Position numbers and translations under genes: made by a program. The notes below the pieces were generated by a model. The model did not search any database. It was not told the origin of the DNA and worked only from the letters and a program-made list of their open reading frames with translations. Below, piece after piece: positions 9,293 to 17,855 of a stretch of 64,000 nt of DNA (positions within the stretch are counted from its first letter, which is position 1; each line of letters begins with the position of its first letter). The stretch is taken from contig NZ_OY762267.1 in the NCBI RefSeq assembly GCF_963665245.1, positions 930,001-994,000 on the forward strand, written 5' to 3'. The DNA comes from an uncultured Paludibaculum sp. Lineage in GTDB: Bacteria > Acidobacteriota > Terriglobia > Bryobacterales > Bryobacteraceae.

Positions 9293-10138
9293 ATGGATTT
9301 TGCCGAAATTCGAAAGCTAGCGATTGTCGCTCTGTTCTCTGATGACGAACTCTTTGAACAGATTGTCCTCAAGGGCGGCAACGCGCTGAACCTGGTCTAC
9401 GGGCTCAGCTCTCGCACATCGCTGGATCTGGACTTCTCCATCGAGAATGACTTTACAGACCTGGAGGACACACGAAGGCGGATCTTTCGCGCCCTCAAAG
9501 ACCGGTTTGCCTCAGCGGGCTTTGTCGTATTCGACGAGAGCTTCGGGCCAAAACCCGAAGTCCTCGGGCCGCATCAGCAACATTGGTGGGGTGGGTATGA
9601 GCTCAAGTTCAAACTCATCGAAGCGGCCAAGCATACGGCCCTTGCCAGCAATGTGGAGAACCTTCGTAGGAACGCCCTGGTGATCGGCCCGGAGCAGCAG
9701 CGCAAGTTCTCCGTCGACATGAGTAAACATGAGTACTGTGAGGGCAAGCTCGAACGAGAGATGGATGCCTTCACCATCTTCGTTTATAGCCCGGCGATGA
9801 TAGTGGTCGAGAAGCTGCGGGCCGTCTGTCAGCAGATGCCCGGCTACGCTCTACGTACACACCCTACCCCCAGAGCGCGGGACTTCTACGACATCTGGTG
9901 CGTGATCAACGCAACCGGCATCGAACTCGCCGAGCACTTGGAACTCGCCCGGCACATGTTCGCGGCCAAGCAGGTTCCATTGAGATTGCTGGCTGGCATT
10001 GCCAGCCAGCGTGAGTTCCACCGCCCCGATTGGCCGGCCGTTACGGCTTCGGTCTCGGGCCGCGTGGAGGAGTTTGATCTCTACTTCGACTTCGTCGTGG
10101 AGCAGGTGAGTGCCCTAGAAGCCCTTTGGATAGAATAG
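9293..10138 (+). CDS. abiEii: AbiEii/AbiGii-type nucleotidyltransferase toxin
   Basis: A 281-residue nucleotidyltransferase of the AbiEii/AbiGii toxin group. The signature KGG (residues 27-29), a spacer, then SLDLDFS with two catalytic Asp (about residues 45 and 47) is clear, and the later family motifs VEKLRA and RARDFYDIW are also present. In characterised type IV systems such proteins transfer nucleotides and stop growth, and a partner AbiEi protein represses the locus. Here the likely partner is on the opposite strand and the two 3' ends overlap by 24 bases. The start at 9293 has GGGA upstream. Length is normal for the family and the gene looks intact. Confidence 0.88.
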   Translation: MDFAEIRKLAIVALFSDDELFEQIVLKGGNALNLVYGLSSRTSLDLDFSIENDFTDLEDTRRRIFRALKDRFASAGFVVFDESFGPKPEVLGPHQQHWWGGYELKFKLIEAAKHTALASNVENLRRNALVIGPEQQRKFSVDMSKHEYCEGKLEREMDAFTIFVYSPAMIVVEKLRAVCQQMPGYALRTHPTPRARDFYDIWCVINATGIELAEHLELARHMFAAKQVPLRLLAGIASQREFHRPDWPAVTASVSGRVEEFDLYFDFVVEQVSALEALWIE

Positions 10139-11002
10139 CCGCCAATCGCTGTCGAACTCCGTTTCGCGCATGTCGTGGGCGAGGTAGAAGTCGAACTCCA
10201 GCCCGAGTTTCTTCAGACGGCTGTACTGTTTCTCGTCGTACCCGGCACGCTGCATGTAGAACCCAATCGCCTGATGGTAGGGATACACGTAATCGAGTTT
10301 CTTCAGCGTGGCGATGAGGGTCCCAACGGAGACCCGGTCCCTGGCGCCGCGGTAGGCCTCCAGGACTTGATAGACTCCTCCACCGTAGGCCGGACGCACG
10401 GCAATATCGATCAAAGTGCGTTCCAGTTTTGTCACCTCCAGGCTCTCCCCCCCCACCTCTATCTCGCCCACCTCAAGACGGTCCGTGTGCTTGCCGTTGA
10501 TGAGCACGAACGTCGACTCTCCATATCGGATGGAGAAATTCGACCGCCTCTGTTTGCCTGCAAATGCCCGCCGGATCCCCTCCTGCGAGAGAGAGCCTCC
10601 GCGAGGCTTCTCGCTTTGCTCGGCGTTCACGTAGATAGTTCTTGGCAATTGCTCCGTCAAGGAATGAAGGAAGACCGCCGTGCCATGGCAGAGATACGCA
10701 TTGCGCTTGAGGGAAAGCGCCAGCGAGTAGGGCGAAGCCTCACCCCAAACGTACCGCACCGTCTCCTTCGCCTCCGGATAGTTCTCCGCCACCAGGCGCA
10801 CCTCCTGCATGCGCGTCTTGGCGATCAGATACTCAGCGAAGCTCTTCGCATTCATCCCCTGGGTCAGCCGCCACTCCGCCCAATGCTGCGCTAGAATGCC
10901 AGCAAGCTCACCGGGCCAGTAGATCTTCTGCGCCGCTCTGTCGAACAGCTTCACGATGTCCGGTTTCGCAATGTCGATTCGAGACGGTCTTCCACGCGCC
11001 AT
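10115..11002 (-). CDS. AbiEi-like antitoxin/transcriptional regulator
   Basis: A 295-residue protein resembling the AbiEi antitoxins that accompany AbiEii toxins: [10 protein letters not shown] near the N-terminus, [26 protein letters not shown], an IYVNAEQS segment and [15 protein letters not shown] followed by [17 protein letters not shown] chose the ATG at 11002 because GAGGAA precedes it by a few bases; an in-frame GTG at 11017 adds five residues. The C-terminus overlaps the toxin gene's 3' end by 24 bases in tail-to-tail orientation, unlike the usual co-directional operon. A 28-bp palindrome sits 19-46 bases upstream of the ATG and probably covers its promoter, which fits autoregulation. 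Function as antitoxin is inferred from the partner. Confidence 0.75.
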   Translation of the reverse strand: MARGRPSRIDIAKPDIVKLFDRAAQKIYWPGELAGILAQHWAEWRLTQGMNAKSFAEYLIAKTRMQEVRLVAENYPEAKETVRYVWGEASPYSLALSLKRNAYLCHGTAVFLHSLTEQLPRTIYVNAEQSEKPRGGSLSQEGIRRAFAGKQRRSNFSIRYGESTFVLINGKHTDRLEVGEIEVGGESLEVTKLERTLIDIAVRPAYGGGVYQVLEAYRGARDRVSVGTLIATLKKLDYVYPYHQAIGFYMQRAGYDEKQYSRLKKLGLEFDFYLAHDMRETEFDSDWRLFYPKGF

Positions 11003-11020
11003 GGCTTCCTCGTTCACCGA

Positions 11021-11048
11021 TCCGATAAGGTATATATACCATATCGGA
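11021..11048. promoter_or_regulatory. Palindrome 1, probable operator of the AbiEi gene
   Basis: A 28-bp inverted repeat with core GGTATATATACC (11029-11040) and outer arms TCCGATA / TATCGGA, broken only by one mismatched pair next to the core. It lies immediately upstream of the AbiEi-like gene, and its TATATA core could itself serve as a -10 box, so bound protein would block transcription. The role as operator is inferred. Confidence 0.55.
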
Positions 11049-11105
11049 CCACCAATAAATACGGCAGACCAGCCCCAAGTGCTTGAAAATAAAACCTCTG
11101 GAAGT

Positions 11106-11161
11106 CGTCAACACGGTCTCCGATTGAGGTATATATACCTCAATCGGAGACCGTGTTGACG
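11106..11161. repeat. Palindrome 2: perfect 56-bp palindrome
   Basis: Every base from 11106 to 11133 pairs with its partner from 11161 down to 11134, with no central spacer. The centre is the same GGTATATATACC core (11128-11139) as palindromes 1 and 3, but the arms differ. Such a long perfect palindrome could extrude as a cruciform or form a very stable RNA hairpin. It lies about 99 bases from palindrome 1 (centre to centre). Confidence 0.9.
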
Positions 11162-11233
11162 TGGCTGGAGAGCCCGCAAGATACTGAAAAAACGATACTT
11201 ACGATCGAATGATGGCCAAGAGACAAGAAAAAC

Positions 11234-11260
11234 GGTGCCAGGGTATATATACCAGGCACC
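11234..11260. repeat. Palindrome 3 with shared core
   Basis: The third copy of the core GGTATATATACC (11242-11253), flanked by GGTGCC and GGCACC arms that are off-centre by one base. It lies about 114 bases from palindrome 2, and the arms are unrelated to those of the other two copies, so only the core is conserved. Confidence 0.6.
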
Positions 11261-11328
11261 CAAAATGGAATCGCCCCGCGGGCGGCCTCGGAGAGATCCT
11301 TCCCCGGAAGGGCAGGATCCCTCACCGC

Positions 11329-13836
11329 TCACTCGTACCGCAGCGCCTCCAGCGGATCCACCGTGCTCGCCCGCCTGGCCGGCAGGAACCCAGCCAGCAG
11401 CGCCACACCACCCAGCACCGCCACCACGGCTAAGGCCAGCCAGGGATCGTTCACCTTCACGTTGAACATCTGCGACGAGATGTACTTGGTCAGTGCATAC
11501 GCGCACGGTACGCCCACCGCCAACCCGGCGCCCAGCAGGATCACCACCTCCCGCATCATCAGCCGCAACACGTCGAACGGCAGGGCGCCCAGCGCCATGC
11601 GCAGCCCGATCTCGCGCGTCCGCCGCGCCGCCACGAACGCCATCACTCCGTACAGGCCAATCGCCGCCAGCAGCGTCGCCAGGCACCCGAACGCCACCGA
11701 CAACGCGGCGATCATCCGCTCGGTCGAAAGCGTCTGGTCCAACTGGCTCTCCAACGTCGTCACTTCATACAGCGGCAACCGCGGATCCAACCGCCGCACC
11801 GCCTCCCGCAGCCCATTCATCATCGATCGCGTGTCCATCGATCCGCGCACGTAGTAGGCTACCGAACCCGGATACTTCGACTGGAATCTCGGGACGAACA
11901 CCTGCCGGTGTACGCCCTCTCTCGGCCCTTCGTACAACGCATTCTCCACCATCCCGACAATCTCGATGGTCAGCTTCGTGTCCGGACCGCCCCCGAAGCC
12001 GATATGGCGCCCTATGGGGCTCCCCTTGCCGAAGTAATACTCGGAGAAAGCCCGGTTCACCACGGCCACCCGGGCCTCATCGCCCGAATCGCTGTCCCGC
12101 AGATCGCGGCCTTCCCGCATCGGGATGCCCATCGTCTGGAAATAGCCCGGCGACAGGGCGTTCATGAACGCCTGGATGTCCTCGCCATCCTTGTTCTGGT
12201 GGCCCTCCACCGACATGCTGGAGTCCCACTCCCAACCGTGCAGAATGGGCACCGACGCAATGGCCGCGGTCTGTACGCCCGGCAGGCCCCGCACGTTGGC
12301 CAGCAACTCTTTATAGAAGGCCTTCTCACGCTCAACCGTGTAGCCGTTCAGCGACGGATTCACTTGGAATGTCACCAGATTCGACATTCCTTGAATGCCC
12401 GTCGACATACCCTTCAAATTCCCCAGGCTCCGCGCGAACAGCGCGGCCCCCGCCAGCAGCAGGAACGACAGCGCCACCTGCGCGGTCACCAGGATCTTGC
12501 GCAGCCGCACGCCACCGCCCGTCCCGGACACCGCTCCGCCCGCGTCCTTCAGCACGTTCCACTGGTCGATCCGTGTCGCGAAGAACGCCGGAGCGACCCC
12601 GAACAGCAGCCCTGTCAGCAGTGCCAACACCAGATTGAACCCCAGAATCCGAAGATCCGGCATCGCGTTCAGCATCAGGGGCGAGCCCGACTCTGGCAGG
12701 AAGCCCATCAGCCCGCGAATGGTCCAGATCGAGAGGGCAACGCCCAACAGCGCCCCGGCTGACGAAAGCAGCAAGCTCTCTATCAGCAGTTGCCGGATCA
12801 ATTGTTTCCGCGAGGCCCCGATGGCCAGCCGCACCGCCAGTTCCTTCTGCCGCGCGACGGCCCGTGCCACCAGCAGTCCTGCCACATTTGCGCACGCGAT
12901 CAGCAGCACCAGACCCACCATCGACATCAGCACAATCAGGGCCTTCCCAAATTCGTTGCGCATGTCGGAATAGCCGTTGGCCGCCTGCTCCATCCTCACC
13001 TGCCGCTTGAAGAAGCGGTCCATCTGATACTTCGAAGCCTTCCGCAACCCCGGCAGCGTTGATTCATACTCCAACTGTCGCGTGAAGATTGCCTGTAGCT
13101 TCCCTCGCGCCGTGTCCACTGTCTCGCCCGGCTTCATCCGCGCGAACATCTGGATCCACTGGCTACGATAGTCGCCCATGCTGTCGCGCCCCGGTGTCAT
13201 GATGGGCGCCATCTGAATCGGCACCCGGATCTGCGGCGACTGCACCGGATCCAAACCGTGGAAGCCCGCCCCCGAAACCCCGACCACCGTCATCGGGTAA
13301 TTGTTCACCAGGATCTTCTGCCCCACAATCGACGCCTTCCCGCCGAAGCGCGTCATCCAGTAGTCGTAGCTCAATACCACCGTGGGATGGCCCTTGTAAT
13401 TCCGATCGTCCGTTTCCGGCGAAAACACCCGCCCCACCGCCGGCTTCACACCCAACGCATCGAAGTAGTTGCCGGAGACCATCTCCGCAAACACCCGTTC
13501 CGTTTGCCCGTCGACACTCACTGAAGCATCGTCCCGGTACCGGCAGAAGACGTGCGAAAAGAAGCTCGCCTGCTTCTGATACGCCTGATACATCGGATAC
13601 GACTGCGCCCGGTCCCCGTTGTTGTTGCCCATGTGCGGCCCGGTTGACCAGATCATCACCAACTGCTTCGGATTCTCCACCGGCAGCAGCCGCAACAGCA
13701 CCTGGTCCATCAACGTGAAGATCGCCGTGTTTGCGCCGATGCCGAGCGCCAGCGACAACACCGCCGCAAACGTGAAAAGTGGGCTCCGCGCCAGCGTTCG
13801 CAGCGCGTACTTGATGTCGGGTCCGATGCCTCGCAT
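11329..13836 (-). CDS. ADOP-type orphan ABC permease (MacB/FtsX)
   Basis: An 835-residue membrane protein of the acidobacterial duplicated orphan permease type. It has the N-terminal DIKYALRTLARSP block and a first membrane helix (LSLALGIGANTAIFTL). A large periplasmic MacB-like domain follows, then a three-helix FtsX unit (LLIACANVAGLLVARAVARQKELAVRLAIGASR), then a second repeat of the same plan ending LRYE. No ATPase gene lies nearby, as usual for this family, so transport substrate and energy source are unknown. The Met codon at 13836 matches the family start; a longer in-frame start at 13902 would run into the divergent promoter. The gene is divergent from the GntR regulator, which may control both. 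Confidence 0.88.
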   Translation of the reverse strand: MRGIGPDIKYALRTLARSPLFTFAAVLSLALGIGANTAIFTLMDQVLLRLLPVENPKQLVMIWSTGPHMGNNNGDRAQSYPMYQAYQKQASFFSHVFCRYRDDASVSVDGQTERVFAEMVSGNYFDALGVKPAVGRVFSPETDDRNYKGHPTVVLSYDYWMTRFGGKASIVGQKILVNNYPMTVVGVSGAGFHGLDPVQSPQIRVPIQMAPIMTPGRDSMGDYRSQWIQMFARMKPGETVDTARGKLQAIFTRQLEYESTLPGLRKASKYQMDRFFKRQVRMEQAANGYSDMRNEFGKALIVLMSMVGLVLLIACANVAGLLVARAVARQKELAVRLAIGASRKQLIRQLLIESLLLSSAGALLGVALSIWTIRGLMGFLPESGSPLMLNAMPDLRILGFNLVLALLTGLLFGVAPAFFATRIDQWNVLKDAGGAVSGTGGGVRLRKILVTAQVALSFLLLAGAALFARSLGNLKGMSTGIQGMSNLVTFQVNPSLNGYTVEREKAFYKELLANVRGLPGVQTAAIASVPILHGWEWDSSMSVEGHQNKDGEDIQAFMNALSPGYFQTMGIPMREGRDLRDSDSGDEARVAVVNRAFSEYYFGKGSPIGRHIGFGGGPDTKLTIEIVGMVENALYEGPREGVHRQVFVPRFQSKYPGSVAYYVRGSMDTRSMMNGLREAVRRLDPRLPLYEVTTLESQLDQTLSTERMIAALSVAFGCLATLLAAIGLYGVMAFVAARRTREIGLRMALGALPFDVLRLMMREVVILLGAGLAVGVPCAYALTKYISSQMFNVKVNDPWLALAVVAVLGGVALLAGFLPARRASTVDPLEALRYE

Positions 13837-13892
13837 GGACCTATATACGAACGAAGGGGGTCGGAGTTTGTAACATCTTCGTCCAAATGCTC

Positions 13893-13939
13893 TTGACTCC
13901 ACTCACTGTACAGTGTACTTATACAGTAGACAGTGAGTG
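13893..13939. promoter_or_regulatory. Promoter and operator of the YtrA-type regulator
   Basis: A -35 box TTGACT (13893-13898) and a -10-like TACTTA (13916-13921) are 17 bases apart and face the GntR gene, whose GTG start lies about 12 bases further. Two inverted repeats overlap this promoter: CACTCACTGT (13900-13909) with ACAGTGAGTG (13930-13939), and the 12-bp palindrome CACTGTACAGTG (13904-13915). The layout suits autorepression with an almost leaderless transcript. Confidence 0.65.
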
Positions 13940-14325
13940 AGAGAACTCAAATTCGCGTCGACCTCAGCGCTTCCGAGCCCGCCTACCGGCAGATCGCCGG
14001 TCAGATCCGGGCCCTTCTGGTCGAAGGCCACCTCACACCCGGCAGTGCCCTGCCCTCAGTCCGCCGCCTGGCGATGGACTTGGGCGTCCACTTCAACACC
14101 GTGGCCGAGGCTTACCGCCAACTGGCCGAGGAAGGCCTCATCGACGTGAGCCACGGCAAAGCCGCTCGCATACTACCGCCAAAGTCGGTCGAACCCGCCG
14201 CTGACACCCTTGAGCAACTCCGCCGCCGCCTGCGTAACATGGTGGCCGAGATGCGTGCTTCGGGTATGTCCGCCGCCAGCGTTCGCCGCGAGATCCACTC
14301 GCTACTCGAAGGAGAGGAACAGTGA
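13933..14325 (+). CDS. GntR regulator, YtrA subfamily
   Basis: A 130-residue DNA-binding protein: the winged helix-turn-helix (about residues 13-75: PAYRQIAGQIRALL, GSALPSVRRLAMDLGVHFNTVAEAYRQLAEEGLI) is followed by only a short helical tail, which is the length and plan of the YtrA subfamily. These usually repress a neighbouring membrane or transport gene. The start is GTG with no ribosome site and a very short leader, overlapped by an inverted repeat that is probably its own operator. The stop overlaps the start of the next gene by four bases (GTGA), so they are translated together. Confidence 0.88.
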   Translation: MSERTQIRVDLSASEPAYRQIAGQIRALLVEGHLTPGSALPSVRRLAMDLGVHFNTVAEAYRQLAEEGLIDVSHGKAARILPPKSVEPAADTLEQLRRRLRNMVAEMRASGMSAASVRREIHSLLEGEEQ

Positions 14326-15350
14326 TATCGAAGGAATTTGTCGCGCCGGCCCTGACGGTGCTGGTGTTTGCCGTGATCTACAACATGCTCCCCAGCCTGC
14401 GGAAACGCGATCTGTACTTTGGCGTAACCACCGACCCCGCCTTCCGCCAGTCCCCCATTGGCCACTCCATCACTCGCGAATACCGCCTCATTCTCTGGCT
14501 CTCGGCCTGCGCCGCGCTCATTCTGCTCGCCGGAACAAAGCCGGCCCCTCGGTACGTCGTCCTCATTCCGCTCCTGGTCGTGGCTGGAGGTTTGACCGCC
14601 TGGGTTCGCGCCTGGTCCCGCACCCGTCCGCATGCCATCCAACCAACAGCACTCCGCTCAGCGCCCCTGCTCTCCGATTCCGACGAACACCTGCCTGGCG
14701 GGTGGGCCACGGCCATCATCCCGCTCGGCGCTCAGGTTCTCTCGTTTGCTTACGTCATATCGCGATATGACGATCTACCGGAACGCTTCCCCGTCCACTG
14801 GGGTGCCTCCGGTCAGGCCGACCGCTGGGCCGACAAGTCCTGGAGCGCGGTCACCGCGAGTTCCCTCCTGGGCGTCATCGTCACCCTTGTGTTGCTGGGT
14901 ACGGCCTGGATGATCCTGCGCAACGCCAAACGTGGCAGTGGCGGCGAGACCGGCGATTTCGGCGCAAAGCATCGCCGCGGCAACGTCAGCATGCTGGTCG
15001 CCATGGCCTGGGTGCTCAGCCTCGTATTCTGCTTCCTCAGCCAACTCCCGCTACACCCCAATCTCCACAATCGACAAACCTTCCTCCTCGTCCTGCTTCC
15101 GGTCGGTGTCGCCTTGGTCAAAACCTTCCAACTCTATCGACTGAGCACCTCCGCCACCGGCGGATCCGACGGCACGCCAGAAGAGTGCTGGAAGTTGGGC
15201 GCGTTCTACTACAACCCGGCCGACCCCGCCATCCTCGTGGAAAAACGTACCGGCCCCGGCTTCACCCTGAACTTCGGCCATCGCCTCAGTTGGCTGGTCA
15301 TGGCCGGAGTCCTGGGCGTCCTGCTGATTCCCATGCTTGGCTTGCGCTGA
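14322..15350 (+). CDS. DUF1648/DUF5808-type membrane protein
   Basis: A 342-residue inner-membrane protein with about seven hydrophobic segments. The DUF1648 signature is clear in the middle (RFPVHWGASGQADRWADKS), and the C-terminal part (GAFYYNPADPAILVEKRTGPGFTLNFG) is the DUF5808-like segment that often goes with it. Relatives include SdpI-type immunity proteins and partners of YtrA-type regulators. The GTG start overlaps the regulator's stop and GGAGAGG precedes it. Function is unknown; a role in sensing or resisting membrane stress is inference from family context. Confidence 0.8.
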   Translation: MISKEFVAPALTVLVFAVIYNMLPSLRKRDLYFGVTTDPAFRQSPIGHSITREYRLILWLSACAALILLAGTKPAPRYVVLIPLLVVAGGLTAWVRAWSRTRPHAIQPTALRSAPLLSDSDEHLPGGWATAIIPLGAQVLSFAYVISRYDDLPERFPVHWGASGQADRWADKSWSAVTASSLLGVIVTLVLLGTAWMILRNAKRGSGGETGDFGAKHRRGNVSMLVAMAWVLSLVFCFLSQLPLHPNLHNRQTFLLVLLPVGVALVKTFQLYRLSTSATGGSDGTPEECWKLGAFYYNPADPAILVEKRTGPGFTLNFGHRLSWLVMAGVLGVLLIPMLGLR

Positions 15351-15355
15351 GCTCG

Positions 15356-15751
15356 CTAGGCCGCCCGCAGAGCCTCCAAGTCCAGCACCGTCCGCCACTT
15401 GTCGCCCAACCGCACCAGTCCGGCGGAGGCTCGCACCGCCGCCGCCGGCAGTTCCACCTCTCGCGAAATCGAATCCACAGCCAAGGCATACCCTACTTCG
15501 CCGTTGTCACTGATCAGCAGCAAACAACTGCGCGCTGAGATCCCGATTTCCTTCAAACGCAGACTGTGGTGCGGCACATAGACCGGCACCTTCTTGCCGT
15601 GCAGGTCTATCAAGTACCGCAGCGCACATCGACCTTCAACCCGGTGGAGTTCAACACCCCGCGTCCGCAACATCCCGCGCACTCGGTTCGACGGCACGGC
15701 GAACTCCCGGCCAGCCAACCGCACCACCAGGAATCGCTCTCCGCCGGCCAC
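15356..15751 (-). CDS. CheW-like domain protein
   Basis: A 131-residue single CheW-like domain: FLVVRLAGREFAVPSNRVRGML at the start, LIDLHGKKVPVYVPHHSL in the middle and a final GDKWRTVLDLEAL strand. CheW domains couple receptors to a CheA kinase. The GTG start has GGAGAG upstream, and the gene is the last of three in a chemotaxis-like operon (receiver, CheX-like, CheW-like), 10 bases after the CheX-like stop. No CheA or receptor gene is in the window, so the partner lies elsewhere or this is a non-chemotaxis module. Confidence 0.8.
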   Translation of the reverse strand: MAGGERFLVVRLAGREFAVPSNRVRGMLRTRGVELHRVEGRCALRYLIDLHGKKVPVYVPHHSLRLKEIGISARSCLLLISDNGEVGYALAVDSISREVELPAAAVRASAGLVRLGDKWRTVLDLEALRAA

Positions 15752-15761
15752 GGGCTCTCCG

Positions 15762-16298
15762 TTAGCTAAGCATCGTCAGGATCGCCGGAACCTGTTGCTG
15801 TGCCACTGAGATCTTGGCCGAAAGCTCCTTGCCCGGCTCCAGGCAGAGATGCACCTCCACCAGTTCACCCAGACAATGAAATGGAACCACCGTCCATTGC
15901 GTTTTGCCTACACTGCGGGTCGTGAAGTTGCGACCGTAAATCACCGTCGGAATACTCAGGCCCATGGGCCCCAACTCCTCTTCCAGAGCCGTCTTCACAT
16001 TCCCCAGCACCATGTTGGTGACCTCGCCGATGGCGTCCAGCACATCGTCGTCGATCGCCGCAAACTCCTGCATCAGCAATTGACCCGAGATCTTCTGCGC
16101 CATCACCGCGGAGCAGGAGAACGTCCCCGAACCCGCCCAGGCGCCCGCCAGGCCCACAATCGCCAGCACCCCCTCGCTGGGGCCAGGCGCCGACTCACCC
16201 AGATACTCCGGATGGTCGCCCAATTCGATCCCCAGCATCGTGCTGAAGACGTCCCGCGTCGCCTGACGGATCATTGCCACTTGTCTTTCGTGTGTCAT
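15762..16298 (-). CDS. CheX-like phosphatase
   Basis: A 178-residue protein of the CheC/CheX/FliY phosphatase superfamily, which removes phosphate from CheY-type receivers. The diagnostic E..N pair is present in DAIGEVTNMVLGNVK (Glu92, Asn95), and the central and C-terminal strands fit a CheX fold. It lies between a CheY-like receiver gene (15 bases upstream) and a CheW-like gene, and GGGAG precedes its ATG. The likely substrate is the neighbouring receiver; this is inferred from gene order. Confidence 0.82.
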   Translation of the reverse strand: MTHERQVAMIRQATRDVFSTMLGIELGDHPEYLGESAPGPSEGVLAIVGLAGAWAGSGTFSCSAVMAQKISGQLLMQEFAAIDDDVLDAIGEVTNMVLGNVKTALEEELGPMGLSIPTVIYGRNFTTRSVGKTQWTVVPFHCLGELVEVHLCLEPGKELSAKISVAQQQVPAILTMLS

Positions 16299-16313
16299 GG
16301 ATGTCTCCCGAGC

Positions 16314-16685
16314 CTAGATGAGCCCCGCCAGTTTTTCCTTGATCTGCTCCGCCGTGAAAGGCTTGCGGACATAACCGGCCGCGCCCAGCGACACCGCCTC
16401 CATCACCTTGGCGCTGCTGCCTTCCGTCGTCACCATAATGATGGGAATCGCCTTCGTGGCTTCCTGGGTCTTCAGGGCACCCAATAGCTGAAGCCCATCC
16501 ATGTTGGGCATGTTGATGTCGGACAGAATCAGGCCGACCATCGCCGATTTCAGCTTGTCCAGGGCCTCCTGGCCGTCACCGGCCTCGATGACTTTTCCTA
16601 GAGGCACATCGGCCTGGATCAGTACCCTGTGCAGAATCTTGCGAATGGCCGCCGAATCGTCGACGATCATTACGTCCAACGACAT
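16314..16685 (-). CDS. CheY-like single-domain response regulator
   Basis: A 123-residue receiver domain with all expected residues: the acidic pair at Asp9-Asp10, phosphoacceptor Asp56 (LILSDINMPNMDG), Thr86/87 (MVTTEG) and Lys108 in RKPF. It has no output domain, so like CheY it must act by protein contact. It is the first gene of an operon with the CheX-like phosphatase and the CheW-like protein. The ATG has GGGAGG about 11 bases upstream. Confidence 0.92.
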   Translation of the reverse strand: MSLDVMIVDDSAAIRKILHRVLIQADVPLGKVIEAGDGQEALDKLKSAMVGLILSDINMPNMDGLQLLGALKTQEATKAIPIIMVTTEGSSAKVMEAVSLGAAGYVRKPFTAEQIKEKLAGLI

Positions 16686-16766
16686 AGATCGTAAGCCTCC
16701 CTAGCTCTGGAAGGCTCATCGACACGCGGCCACGCGATATGAAGGAAAGATGGCGGGGAATTGCCG

Positions 16767-17840
16767 TCAGGCCAGGTGATCCAGTACGGCGCCTGTGACC
16801 TCCGCCGTCGTGCTCTTGCCACCCAGGTCGGCCGTCAATTGCCTGCCTTCGGCCAGAACCGCGCGTACAGCGCCCTCCATCGACGCCGCAATGCCCGGTT
16901 CTCCGAGGTGTTCCATCATCATGGCGGCCGCCAGAATCGTCGCCAGCGGATTCGACACGCCACGCCCCGCAATATCTGGAGCCGAACCGTGCACCGGCTC
17001 AAATAGCGATGGCGCCAGCCGCCGCGGATCCAGATTCGCACTCGGAGCCAACCCGATGCTGCCCGTCACAATCGCCGACAGATCGCTGAGAATGTCGCCG
17101 AACAGATTCGAACCCACCACCACATCGAAGCTCGCCGGCCGCCGCACAAAGTTCATGGCCGCCGCATCCACCAGCAGCGACTCGGTCTCAATGTCCGGAT
17201 ACTCGGCCGAAACCTCGCGGAAAATGCGGTCCCACAACACCATCCCGTAGCCCTGCGCATTCGACTTCGTAATCGACGCCACCTTCCGCTTCCGGTTCCG
17301 CCGCCGCGCCAGATCGAACGCATAGCGAATGATGCGCTCGCAGCCGTGCCGCGTGAATACCGAAGTCTGGATTGCTACCTCTTCCGGAAGATGGTGATAG
17401 ACAAAGCCACCGACATTCGCATATTCGCCCTCAGTGTTCTCGCGCACCACCACCATATCGATGGAGCCGGGGTCATAACCCCGCAGCGGGCTCGCCACAC
17501 CTTCATACAGGAAGGCCGGCCGCTCATTCACATACAGGTCGAAGGCGCGCCGTATCGGCAGCAGCATGCCGTTCAGGGTAATGTGGTCCGGAATGTCGGG
17601 ATGTCCCACCGCCCCCAGCAGGATGGCGTCGTGCGCCCGCAACTGCTCCAGCGCGTCCATGGGCATCATCTGCCCCAGGCGGAAGTAGTGGTCCGAGCCC
17701 CAGGCAAACTCCTCGAATGAAAGGTGTATGCCAGCCATGCCCGCGCTCTTCTCCAGCACCTTGCGAGCGGCCGGAACCACTTCCATTCCAATGCCGTCAC
17801 CGGGCAGCAGGGCAATCGACAGCTTCTTCATAACGTCCAT
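16767..17840 (-). CDS. Tartrate/D-malate/isopropylmalate-type dehydrogenase
   Basis: A 357-residue NAD-dependent beta-decarboxylating dehydrogenase. The family signature NLFGDILSDLSAIVTGSIGLAPSANL and the metal-binding Asp residues are present, along with the N-terminal LLPGDGIG and the VVVRENTEGEYANVG segment that is more typical of tartrate/D-malate dehydrogenases than of LeuB. It would oxidise and decarboxylate a 2-hydroxy acid in the cytoplasm. No leuA, leuC or leuD lies nearby, which favours a catabolic role. A second in-frame ATG at 17831 is possible. It diverges from the SDR gene across 15 bases. Confidence 0.82.
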   Translation of the reverse strand: MDVMKKLSIALLPGDGIGMEVVPAARKVLEKSAGMAGIHLSFEEFAWGSDHYFRLGQMMPMDALEQLRAHDAILLGAVGHPDIPDHITLNGMLLPIRRAFDLYVNERPAFLYEGVASPLRGYDPGSIDMVVVRENTEGEYANVGGFVYHHLPEEVAIQTSVFTRHGCERIIRYAFDLARRRNRKRKVASITKSNAQGYGMVLWDRIFREVSAEYPDIETESLLVDAAAMNFVRRPASFDVVVGSNLFGDILSDLSAIVTGSIGLAPSANLDPRRLAPSLFEPVHGSAPDIAGRGVSNPLATILAAAMMMEHLGEPGIAASMEGAVRAVLAEGRQLTADLGGKSTTAEVTGAVLDHLA

Positions 17841-17855
17841 GCTAGCCTGTGGGAC

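Larger units (their letters stand above)
11003..11328. other. Intergenic region holding the three palindromes
   Basis: This stretch between the AbiEi start and the ADOP permease stop has no gene. Apart from the three palindromes it holds a hairpin at 11295-11319 (GATCCT...AGGATC), just downstream of the permease stop on the minus strand. The hairpin could end that transcript, although no T-run follows. Confidence 0.6.

Noticed and set aside
11108..11686. Open frames on both strands ending in the same peptide (RYIYLNRRPC)
   Set aside because: The identical endings are explained by the 56-bp palindrome, which reads the same on both strands. The rest is antisense to the permease gene.
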